DNA from: DVEG01 sp964405435
Lineage (GTDB): Bacteria; Cyanobacteriota; Cyanobacteriia; Cyanobacteriales; Oscillatoriaceae
Assembly: GCA_964405435.1 (NCBI GenBank)
Contig: CAYOOD010000014.1
Location: 1-64,000 of the forward strand
DNA: 64,000 nt
Reading direction: 5' to 3'
In this document: piece by piece, positions 8,461 to 16,347 of the stretch
How the letters are laid out: each line of letters begins with the position of its first letter
How positions within the stretch are numbered: the stretch's first letter is position 1
Notes under the pieces: model-generated
The model's database searches: none
Seen by the model: the letters and a program-made list of their open reading frames with translations, nothing else
Told to the model about the DNA's origin: nothing
Made by a program: the position numbers and the translations under genes

Positions 8461-8515
8461 GGGGGTTTGGCTGAAAGGAGCGATCGCGCGACTGAAAAAC
8501 TTCAGCCAAACCCCC
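8461..8515 (+). repeat. 15-bp inverted repeat between rpsR and the RNase gene
   Basis: GGGGGTTTGGCTGAA (8461-8475) pairs perfectly with TTCAGCCAAACCCCC (8501-8515) across a 25-base loop that contains a HIP1 site. No T run follows, so a simple terminator is doubtful; an RNA-processing or regulatory hairpin is possible. Confidence 0.6.
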
Positions 8516-8615
8516 TTACTGGCATCCAGGGCGGAAATCTTTGCGAGCTTTGCGGCTTTCAATAGAGTAAAAGACACTCTAAAATCTAGAATCAAAAATC
8601 TAAAATAGTTGGGAT

Positions 8616-10634
8616 ATGGAAAAGGGAACGCTGATCGAATTTCGACTGCACGGAGAGCGACGCCTCGCTGTGGCAGACCGTCCAGATGGTAAGAAGAACT
8701 GGATCGCGATCGACGAGAATGGCCAATCTCACAGCATCCCGCCCAAGCAAATCAGTTATGAAGTCGCCGGAAAAACCTACAAATACTCAGAAATTCCCCT
8801 GTTTCGCCAGGAAATAGAACCCTATTTAGATCCGTCGAGTTTGGAGGTGGCGTGGGAATTCCTGGCGGAGGAAGGGCAAGCCGTCGAACCGCCAGAAATG
8901 GCCCAGCTCCTGTTTTCGGACAACACGCCGGCTCAGTGCTATGCGGCTTACTTGTTGCTCTCGGAAGACAAGCTGTATTTCAAGCAAAAGGGCGATCGCT
9001 ACGAGCCCCGTTCCGCGACAATGGTCGCGGAACTGAAACACAAAGAAAATGTAGAAAAGCAGCGGCAGCAGGAATGGCAGGAATTTACGGCGCGATTGCG
9101 CTCTCGGCTGTCTGGGGAAGAGGTCGAATGGCAAAATAGCGACAAAGTTCGCCTCGACGCCCTAGAACGATTTGCCGCCTTCGGAGAAGAAGCGACGCAC
9201 CGCGCGCCGGCGATCGAAACCCTTGCCGCCCTCGGACGTCCGGAAACAGCGCAAGGAGCCTTTCAGCTTTTGGTAGATTTAGGAAGGTGGTCTGTTCACG
9301 AGAATCTATTTCTCCTGCGCAGTCAGATACCGACTCATTTTTCTACGAAGGTACTGGAAGTGGCGCAAAGCTGTTTGACTTCTCCCCCCCCCGATCCCGA
9401 CTCGAACCGTCTGGACTTGACCCATCTCAAGGTGTACACCATCGACGATGAAAGTACCCAAGAGATTGACGACGGGCTGAGTTTGGAATATCTGGACGAC
9501 GGGCGGCAGCGATTGTGGATTCACATCGCCGATCCCAGCCGCTGGCTCTTGCCAGGGGACGAGTTGGACATGGAAGCGAGACGCCGCACCACGACGCTCT
9601 ACCTGCCCACCGGCATCGTGCCGATGTTTCCGGCGGAATTGGCAACCGGCCCGATGAGTTTGCGTCAGGGTCAAAAATGCTGCGCCCTCAGCTTTGCCGT
9701 CGTCCTCGACGACACCGGGGCAGTGCAAGAATACAGCATCCACCCGACCTACATCAAGCCGACTTATCGCCTCACTTACGAGGATGTAGACGAGATGGTG
9801 GAGCTGGGGATTTCTGCCGAACCGGAAATCGAGGCGATCGCGACGTGGGCGAAACGCCGGCACGGGTTCCGCTTCGCGCAAGGAGCGATCGGCATCTCCA
9901 TGCCGGAAGCGGCAATCAAAGTTTACGGCGACGAAATCTCCATCGACGTGATGGAAGACTCGCGATCGCGGCAACTGGTGGCCGAAATGATGATCCTCGC
10001 TGGCGAAGTCGCCGCTCGCTACGGTCAAGAAAACAACCTCCCCCTGCCCTTCCGCAACCAGCCCCAGCCGGAACTTCCCCCCGAAGAAGAATTAATGCTG
10101 CTGCCGCCAGGGCCAGTGCGCGACTGTGCCATCCGCCGCTGTATGCCCAAGAGCGAAATGAGCACCACTCCCGCCCGCCACGCCAGTTTGGGCTTGGACA
10201 GCTACGCGCAGGTGACGTCTCCCATCCGCCGCTACACCGACTTAATCGCTCACTTCCAGATCAAAGCCCACCTGCGCGGCGACGCGCCGCCCTTTTCCAC
10301 CCAAGAGCTGCAAGAAGTGATGCTCAGTGTCGGCACGGCGGTGAAAGAAGCCTCTTTAGTAGAACGCCAAACCAATCGCTACTGGGCGCTGGAATACCTG
10401 CGCCGCAATCCCGATCGCGTCTGGGAAGCGCTGATGTTGCGCTGGCTGCGGGAAGACGACAATTTGGGACTGATTTTGCTGGAAGATTTGGGCTTGGAAA
10501 TGGCTTGGCGCTTCCCGCGCCTCGTGGAATTGGGGGAACGGCTGAACGTGCGCGTCAGCTACGCCGATCCCCGTCAAGACGTGATTCAATTTCAAGAATT
10601 AATTTATCAAACGGCTCAGCAAGCTGCTACATGA
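8616..10634 (+). CDS. RNase II/R family 3'-5' exoribonuclease
   Basis: 672 residues. N-terminal small beta domain (EFRLHGERRLAVADRPDGKKNWI), a helical middle region, then the RNB catalytic domain from about 265: the aspartate cluster in YTIDDESTQEIDDGLSL that coordinates two Mg ions, IHIADPSRWL, MSLRQGQKCCALSFAV, and SPIRRYTDLIAHFQI. The C-terminal S1 domain looks short and degenerate, closer to cyanobacterial/plastid RNB enzymes than to E. coli RNase R. It degrades RNA from the 3' end in mRNA turnover and rRNA maturation. It follows rpmG and rpsR. I give no symbol because rnb, rnr and zam are all used for such genes. Confidence 0.92.
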   Translation: MEKGTLIEFRLHGERRLAVADRPDGKKNWIAIDENGQSHSIPPKQISYEVAGKTYKYSEIPLFRQEIEPYLDPSSLEVAWEFLAEEGQAVEPPEMAQLLFSDNTPAQCYAAYLLLSEDKLYFKQKGDRYEPRSATMVAELKHKENVEKQRQQEWQEFTARLRSRLSGEEVEWQNSDKVRLDALERFAAFGEEATHRAPAIETLAALGRPETAQGAFQLLVDLGRWSVHENLFLLRSQIPTHFSTKVLEVAQSCLTSPPPDPDSNRLDLTHLKVYTIDDESTQEIDDGLSLEYLDDGRQRLWIHIADPSRWLLPGDELDMEARRRTTTLYLPTGIVPMFPAELATGPMSLRQGQKCCALSFAVVLDDTGAVQEYSIHPTYIKPTYRLTYEDVDEMVELGISAEPEIEAIATWAKRRHGFRFAQGAIGISMPEAAIKVYGDEISIDVMEDSRSRQLVAEMMILAGEVAARYGQENNLPLPFRNQPQPELPPEEELMLLPPGPVRDCAIRRCMPKSEMSTTPARHASLGLDSYAQVTSPIRRYTDLIAHFQIKAHLRGDAPPFSTQELQEVMLSVGTAVKEASLVERQTNRYWALEYLRRNPDRVWEALMLRWLREDDNLGLILLEDLGLEMAWRFPRLVELGERLNVRVSYADPRQDVIQFQELIYQTAQQAAT

Positions 10635-10660
10635 GTAAATGCCGGCGAACTTCGCCTCTA

Positions 10661-10698
10661 AGCCTCACCCCTGTCAGGTGGGGCTTTTGCTTTTTTAT
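10661..10698 (+). terminator. rho-independent terminator after the RNase gene
   Basis: AGCCTCACCCCTGTCAGGTG continues into GGGGCTTTTGCTTTTTT: a GC-rich stem (GCCTCACC with GGTGGGGC) followed by two T runs, 27 bases after the stop codon. Confidence 0.75.
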
Positions 10699-10812
10699 GA
10701 GGAGTGATTTTCCTAAACCACAGAGACGCTTCAGAGCGCAGAGTCGGGAAAGAAAAGAATTTTTCAGGGTTAACTATTCTTGCTGTTCGTAGTGAGGACT
10801 TTAGTCCTCGCC

Positions 10813-11034
10813 CTACGCATCGCAGCTCAGACAGGATGCCATTAAGGGCAGATACAGTTGCCCGCATTTAGGACAAGTGCAGCCATCCCCGGCTTGATGG
10901 GGGACGCTATCGGGGAAAAACCAGTCTTCGTAGTAGTCGCTTCCGCCGCAGAAAAGGCACTCAATACTGCCATCGACTTTTTTATTTTGAACGACGCGGC
11001 ATTTGGGACAGCGTTTCACTTTCCAATTTCTCAT
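10813..11034 (-). CDS. small double zinc-ribbon protein
   Basis: 73 residues from ATG 11034, chosen because GGGAGG lies about 6 bases upstream; the frame stays open to 11091. Four CxxC knuckles (CPKC, CLFC, CPKC, CLSC) would bind two zinc ions. Between them is an acidic-aromatic segment (SDYYEDWFF). No enzyme motif. It could be a nucleic-acid- or protein-binding adaptor; I do not recognise the family. It stands alone, convergent with the RNase gene. Confidence 0.65.
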   Translation of the reverse strand: MRNWKVKRCPKCRVVQNKKVDGSIECLFCGGSDYYEDWFFPDSVPHQAGDGCTCPKCGQLYLPLMASCLSCDA

Positions 11035-11316
11035 AGAGCCTCCCTTATTGGTTTTCGATCGTCTCCGGCTGACAATTCTGCGGCCCTCCACAAGTCGGTT
11101 GAGACATGACGAATCAGACGGATTAACGGCGAATTCATCTGTGCAATCGAATCAGTGACATCCCCGATCTGCGGGACAGCAGAATGAGCAATTTAACTTA
11201 CTGTTACAAAAGTATACATTGTACGGCAAGTCACTGGCAAAAGTGGCATCGCCAGCAACAAATCCCGTGAGTTAGAACAGGCAAAATAGGCTTATCGCGT
11301 TCTCAAAGGGCTGTCT

Positions 11317-14300
11317 ATGACACCGCCACCCGATCGCTCCGTTAAAATTGAACTCAACATCCGAGCTTCACAGCCGGAGTTGTTAGAAGGTTTAGACGCC
11401 TTGTTGCGTCTGGGTTTGATATCCGACGCCCAAGTCAGACTAATCGCTCGGCAATCCCTGTGCTCTCCCCTGCCCGAACCTGTACAGAGCGCGCCCCCCG
11501 CGCCCGCGAGCGAGGAGCGCCCCCTGCCGCCAGAATGGCTGGATGAAACCGAGGCACCCAGGGCGAAACCCCGCACCCAAAAAAGCCCCGGATTCCTCGC
11601 CCAGTCGGTGCAGTCGCTCATGGCAGAACTGAGCGTGCGCTGGCTGCTGTTTTTGGGCGTTTTCATGGTTGTGGTGTCGTCGGGATTGCTCGCCGCCAGT
11701 CAGTGGGAGAGAATCCCCGCCTTTGCCCAATATGGAGTGTTGCTGGCATATACGTTAATTTTTTGGGGGGTGAGTTGGTGGGCAGCGCTTCAGCCCAACC
11801 TGCTTTTAACCGCTCAGACTTTGCAAACTGTCACGCTCTTATTAGTGCCGGTGAATTTTTGGGCGATGGATGCGTTTCGCTTGTGGCACAACCCGCTGGA
11901 ATGGCTGACTGTCGCGATCGCTTCCCTAGCGCTCACGGCGATTACCGCACTTTCATTCAAAATTCAGCCTCATACTTCTCGCCTGACCCTATTTAATATT
12001 TTAGGACTGAGTTACCTGCATTGGGGCTGGGAATTTCGCGGATTTCCCCTGATTGCCGCTTATTTGGCAACCGTGGGAACGGCTGCGATCGTATTTTTTC
12101 AATACCGGCGGCGAGTTCCCGCAACCGAGCCCGATTCCAATGCTCAAACCAGCCAGAAAAAGCACGCGCTCATCAGTGCTTCTCTCGTCGCTTGTGCCCT
12201 GGGTATTTTGTTATTTCGGGCAATTGTTATCAAAGGCGTCCCCGTCGAGCAGCTCGGCTTGGCTGTAGGAATTTGCGGGTGGGTATTTGCTTGGCTCTCC
12301 AGAAAAGATAATTCTATTCCCCTCTCCTCTCCCACTCAGCACTCAGCACTCAGCACTCAGCACTTTTCATTCCCCCCCTCCCCCACTCAGCACTCAGCAC
12401 TCAGCACTCAGCACTCAGCATTCCCCCTCTGGGAGCAAATTGGCAGCATTTTGATAGTATCCGGCTGGGTGGTTTCCGTGGGAACGCAACCGGCTCAAGC
12501 GCTTGCAGTCAGCGGTTTGGGCGTGTGGCTGTTCGCCGATCGCTTGCAGCGATTTTGGCAAAAATTTGACTTAGCGGCGATTTACGCCATTGGCTTGCAA
12601 ATGGTTTGGTTAATCGGGCGGCTGATTCCTCCCGGAGTTCGCGCTAACGCGATCGCTACGGGAACGGAACTCGCCCGCGCTCAAAATGCGCCGGGAACTC
12701 TGCTGAGTTTGACGTGGTTTCCCTACCTGATTTTCATGCTCTGCGTCAATGATTGGCTCTACCGCCGCGACAAATCCGAACTCGCTAAATTTGGCGATCG
12801 CTTGGCGCTCTTCTTCGGGGCATTTCTCACCGCCCTCGGCTTGCTCAATCCCGCCATGCGCTCTCTGAATTTGATTGCCTCTACCCTCACCCTCGCCGTT
12901 CTCGTCAAACAGCGATCGCGCGGGAAAGAAACGCTCATTTACCTCACCCACGTCACCGGGCTGCTCGCTATTACCTCGACAATTAGCTGGGTTTTTCCCA
13001 CCCTCAACCTCGGCATCTGGGCCACTCTTTTGTTAGGGCTGATGCTGGCAGAATGGCTGTTGTTTATTGCCATTCGGACATCGGGCATCGAGCCAGAACA
13101 AACAACCTCCCCCAATCCCCCAATCCCGGCACTCATTTGGCGAGAAAGTGCGTGGAATCTCGGCTCAATTCTCGCCGCTCTCAGCTACGTTTTGCTGTTA
13201 ATCAATTACGCAATTTCTTTCGATAACCCTGCATTGTTTCGCCCGCAGTGGGGCATGGTTTGGGCGATCGCTCCGATTAGTCTCGTCGGAGTTGCCCTCG
13301 CTTCTCAGCCGCCTCGACGCGCTGAAGCCGGTTGGTTTAGCATTGACGGCGCGATCGCGTGGCAGATCCTCACCTTTTTCGTCCCTGAAATCCGATTAAT
13401 CAGTTTGGGTATCGCCACCGCCGTGACGTTCGTCAATGTCGGATATTTGCAGAGTCTGATGGGGGCAGCGATCGCGATCGGTTTTGCCCTGAGTTTCTGG
13501 TTTGCGCTGCTGTGGGAGGGCATCCCCGGTTTTGCGCCGCTGTCGCCGGAGGGGTGGGTGCTCGTGGGTGCGGGTACGGTAGCGGCGTTGTGGCTGCTGA
13601 GCGCTGTGCTGAAGCGGTGGGAAAAGCGGCTGGCGGATATTTACGCCCGATCGCTCGACGGCTGGGCGATCGCGCTGTGCGCAGTCGAGCTGTCGGTTTT
13701 GACGCTCCACTCAGTATCAGTTTATTGGGAATCTGTCAACCCCTCGGAAATAATTCTTCTCGCGACGGCGATAACAATGGGAGCGATCGCGGGGCGCGGC
13801 TGGCGGCAGCCAAACAACTGGGCAGTGTACAGTTTTGGGTGGAGTTTGGAAGTGCTGGCAGCGGAAGCCCTGGGCTTTATCGGGCGGTCTGTACTGTATC
13901 TAGCGATCGCCAATATTGCGATCGGGCTAATCACCCAGCTAATCGGCGATTGGTGGCAGCGAAAGAGCGGGAGAGCCGACATCGCCAGCAGTTTGCACGT
14001 CATGCCGCTATTATACGGCGGATTGGGGGCGGCGCTGCGCTGGGGCACCTTTGCCAATTGGACGGGTTTAACGACATTGGGATTCGCCTTAATCGGAATT
14101 GGCGTCGGGCGGCGGCGCGATGAATTCAAACCCCTGGTTTATCTGGCGCTGATTGGGGTGTCGCTTTCGGCGTTTGAGATTCTCTGGTATCGGATTGAAT
14201 CGCTGGCGATAGGGGATGAATTAATTGCGATCGCGGCGCTTGCCACCAGCTTTGTTTATGCCTATCGCCTGCTGGCTCCCTGGCTGAAAACTTACCTGCA

Positions 14301-15279
14301 CCTGAGCGCAGAGGAGTTGAAATTTGCCGCGCACTTCCACTGGGCAATAGGGAGTTTTGCGCTAGGCAGTGCGATCGCGTATCCCATCAAATCCGCTGAC
14401 TTGGTGGGATTGGGAGCGGGCTTCTTTTTAACCCGCTACGCCGTCATGCAGGGGCGGCGAAATCCCGATCCTCAAGCGGCAGAAGCCTGGGTTTACGCGG
14501 GGATTTTAGAAGGAGTTGCGATCGCCGCTTTTATCGCCACGAAATTCAAAATCGTCGCGTTATTGCTGCCTTGGGCGGGCGCGATCGCAGCCGTAGCCGC
14601 TTATTTCTTCTACGCCTTGCCGTGGGAAAAATGGGGGTGGCCAAAAAGACCCTGGACGCAAACTGCCCTCATCCTGCCAGTCGCCGCCTCGCTCTATGCA
14701 GCGGATATTTCCAACACGGCGAGTTTGCTGATTGCCGCTGCATTTTATATTTTCCTAGCGGTACTCGATCGAAAAATTCGCTACAGCTATCTGAGCCTAT
14801 TTTTCATCAATTGGGCGCTGCTGCGCTGGTTCCAAGATATCAATCTCACCGATGTATTGGCTTACATCGCGCCGCCCGCCCTCTCCCTGCTTTACATCGC
14901 CCAAGTCGATCCCGGCTTGAAGCAGGCAGAGCAGAAAGAAGCCAGACACTGGCTGCGCGTATTGGGAAGTAGCGCGATTTGCTTTGTGGCATTAGTTACC
15001 CACAACTGGTTTGTATCGGGCGCTGTCAGCCTTGTTGCGATTTTTGCGGGATTGGCGCTGCGGGTGCGGGCATTCCTGTATATCGGAACTGTAGCGTTTT
15101 TGCTCAATGCCATCAATCAGCTCGTGATTCTCAGTCAGGAATATTCCTTTATGAAATGGATTGTCGGGTTATTGGTGGGCAGTGCTTTTATCTGGATAGC
15201 TGCCAGCTTTGAAACCCGACGCGAGCAGATTGTTTCTTTCGTGCAAAATTGGCTGGTTGAGTTTCAAGAATGGGAGTAA
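11317..15279 (+). CDS. giant polytopic membrane protein, DUF2157-like N-terminus
   Basis: 1320 residues. The first 50 (LEGLDALLRLGLISDAQVRLIARQ) resemble the short cytosolic helix pair that opens DUF2157-type proteins. A proline-rich linker follows, and from about 110 to the end there are roughly 35 hydrophobic segments with almost no long loops. Function unknown; a role in the envelope or transport is only a guess. An unusual loop at residues 335-370 is encoded by two heptanucleotide arrays (12333-12360 and 12384-12418) and reads as repeats of TQHSALS. Because the unit is 7 bp, a gain or loss of one unit would shift the frame. The gene stands alone; no clear promoter was identified. Confidence 0.8.
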   Translation: MTPPPDRSVKIELNIRASQPELLEGLDALLRLGLISDAQVRLIARQSLCSPLPEPVQSAPPAPASEERPLPPEWLDETEAPRAKPRTQKSPGFLAQSVQSLMAELSVRWLLFLGVFMVVVSSGLLAASQWERIPAFAQYGVLLAYTLIFWGVSWWAALQPNLLLTAQTLQTVTLLLVPVNFWAMDAFRLWHNPLEWLTVAIASLALTAITALSFKIQPHTSRLTLFNILGLSYLHWGWEFRGFPLIAAYLATVGTAAIVFFQYRRRVPATEPDSNAQTSQKKHALISASLVACALGILLFRAIVIKGVPVEQLGLAVGICGWVFAWLSRKDNSIPLSSPTQHSALSTQHFSFPPSPTQHSALSTQHSAFPLWEQIGSILIVSGWVVSVGTQPAQALAVSGLGVWLFADRLQRFWQKFDLAAIYAIGLQMVWLIGRLIPPGVRANAIATGTELARAQNAPGTLLSLTWFPYLIFMLCVNDWLYRRDKSELAKFGDRLALFFGAFLTALGLLNPAMRSLNLIASTLTLAVLVKQRSRGKETLIYLTHVTGLLAITSTISWVFPTLNLGIWATLLLGLMLAEWLLFIAIRTSGIEPEQTTSPNPPIPALIWRESAWNLGSILAALSYVLLLINYAISFDNPALFRPQWGMVWAIAPISLVGVALASQPPRRAEAGWFSIDGAIAWQILTFFVPEIRLISLGIATAVTFVNVGYLQSLMGAAIAIGFALSFWFALLWEGIPGFAPLSPEGWVLVGAGTVAALWLLSAVLKRWEKRLADIYARSLDGWAIALCAVELSVLTLHSVSVYWESVNPSEIILLATAITMGAIAGRGWRQPNNWAVYSFGWSLEVLAAEALGFIGRSVLYLAIANIAIGLITQLIGDWWQRKSGRADIASSLHVMPLLYGGLGAALRWGTFANWTGLTTLGFALIGIGVGRRRDEFKPLVYLALIGVSLSAFEILWYRIESLAIGDELIAIAALATSFVYAYRLLAPWLKTYLHLSAEELKFAAHFHWAIGSFALGSAIAYPIKSADLVGLGAGFFLTRYAVMQGRRNPDPQAAEAWVYAGILEGVAIAAFIATKFKIVALLLPWAGAIAAVAAYFFYALPWEKWGWPKRPWTQTALILPVAASLYAADISNTASLLIAAAFYIFLAVLDRKIRYSYLSLFFINWALLRWFQDINLTDVLAYIAPPALSLLYIAQVDPGLKQAEQKEARHWLRVLGSSAICFVALVTHNWFVSGAVSLVAIFAGLALRVRAFLYIGTVAFLLNAINQLVILSQEYSFMKWIVGLLVGSAFIWIAASFETRREQIVSFVQNWLVEFQEWE
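12333..12418 (+). repeat. two in-frame CACTCAG heptamer arrays
   Basis: Four CACTCAG units at 12333-12360 and five at 12384-12418, separated by a C-rich spacer, inside the reading frame of the large membrane protein. They are of the STRR type known in filamentous cyanobacteria. Confidence 0.85.
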
Positions 15280-15313
15280 AGCGGCTAGCGCGAGAACGAA
15301 TTGATTTTTGAAC

Positions 15314-15390
15314 GGCTGTGACGGCTAGAAACCCGGCTTCTTGAAGAAGCCGGGTTTCTGAGGTTTCGCGACTCAGATAGAAACACTATA
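15314..15390 (+). repeat. 77-bp repeat, left arm around Uma2 gene
   Basis: Begins GGCTGTGACGGCT, contains the dispersed 35-bp palindrome, ends AGATAGAAACACTATA. The reverse complement occurs at 16130-16206 with 5 differences in 77 bases. Confidence 0.85.
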
Positions 15391-15456
15391 TCCGTGTTGT
15401 CTGTGGTGGGTTGTTGAGTTAAAATGATAACTAGCCCTGAACCTGAAGAAGTTGCC

Positions 15457-16083
15457 ATGACACAAGCTATCCCGAAACCAGTAACATTTGACGAGTTCAT
15501 CGCCTGGTATCCAGAAAACTCGGAACACCGCTATGAATTGCACAGGGGAGTCATTGTCGAGATGCCCAAACCAACCGGAAAACATTCAAAAATAGCTGGG
15601 TTTCTAAGCTACCGGCTAAATGTTGCGATTGACAATCAAGAATTAAACTGTTTTGTTCCGCGCGAATCTATAGTCAAAACTTTGAGCGAAAATTCTGGCT
15701 ACGAGCCAGATATCATCGTATTAGACAGTCAAGCAGTCGCCAACGAGCCGCGCTGGGAAAAAGAATCGATTATTACAATGGGTTCGTCAGCCCGTCTCAT
15801 TGTCGAAGTCGTCAGCACGAATTGGCGCGATGACTACATCAAAAAAGCTGGCGATTATGAAGAGATGGGCATTCCCGAATACTGGATAGTTGACTATCTT
15901 GGCTTGGGCGGCAGTCGATTTATCGGCAATCCCAAACAACCGACTCTCTCGATTTATCAACTGGTTGACGGGGAATACCAAGTCAGCCTATTTCAGGGCA
16001 ATAATCTCATTGAATCGCCAGCGTTCCCCAGTTTGAATTTAACGGCAGAGCAAATTTTTCAAGCTGGAGTTGTAAAGGGTTGA
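15457..16083 (+). CDS. Uma2 family (DUF820) putative restriction endonuclease
   Basis: 208 residues from ATG 15457 (MTQAIPKPVTFDEF); an ATG at 15424 would add 11. The PD-(D/E)xK nuclease core is readable: YELHRGVIVEMPKP, then YEPDIIVLD (catalytic Asp), RLIVEVVSTNWRDDYIKKAGDYEEMGIPEYWIVD, with the Glu-x-Val/Ser and Lys after it. This family is greatly multiplied in cyanobacterial genomes and its role is unsettled. The gene is framed by 77-bp inverted repeats only 66 bp before the start and 46 bp after the stop, an arrangement resembling a mobilised cassette. A second family member lies at 27150. Confidence 0.88.
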   Translation: MTQAIPKPVTFDEFIAWYPENSEHRYELHRGVIVEMPKPTGKHSKIAGFLSYRLNVAIDNQELNCFVPRESIVKTLSENSGYEPDIIVLDSQAVANEPRWEKESIITMGSSARLIVEVVSTNWRDDYIKKAGDYEEMGIPEYWIVDYLGLGGSRFIGNPKQPTLSIYQLVDGEYQVSLFQGNNLIESPAFPSLNLTAEQIFQAGVVKG

Positions 16084-16129
16084 TTGAAGCGTTGCCGAGA
16101 TTAGGGGATTGGGGGATGGGGAGGATATC

Positions 16130-16206
16130 TATAGTGTTTTTATTTGAGTCGCGAACCCTCAGAAACCCGGCTTCTTGAAGAAGCCGGGTTTCCAGCCGTC
16201 ACAGCC
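16130..16206 (-). repeat. 77-bp repeat, right arm around Uma2 gene
   Basis: Reverse complement of 15314-15390 with 5 differences, one of them the central base of the palindrome. Begins TATAGTGTTTTTATTTGAG and ends CAGCCGTCACAGCC. Confidence 0.85.
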
Positions 16207-16347
16207 TTATAGGCGATCGCAACTCTCTCAAGTTTGTAAATATATGTGTAGAAATGCTTTCCATAGGAGCGCGCGCGGTAGTAAGATGGTAGCTGGGGTT
16301 GAGCTTCAGCATTACCCAAGCCAACTCGATCGCATGGAAACAAACCT

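Noticed and set aside
8345..8608. 87-codon frame between rpsR and the RNase gene
   Set aside because: Translates poly-G runs and the inverted repeat; no protein-like pattern.
9515..10792. 425-codon open frame overlapping the RNase II/R gene in another frame
   Set aside because: Translation is Arg/Pro/Ser-rich as expected of a shifted frame; the RNase frame carries all conserved motifs.
12333..12418. CACTCAG arrays considered as CRISPR repeats
   Set aside because: Units are 7 bp and directly adjacent, with no spacers; they are STRR-type tandem repeats.
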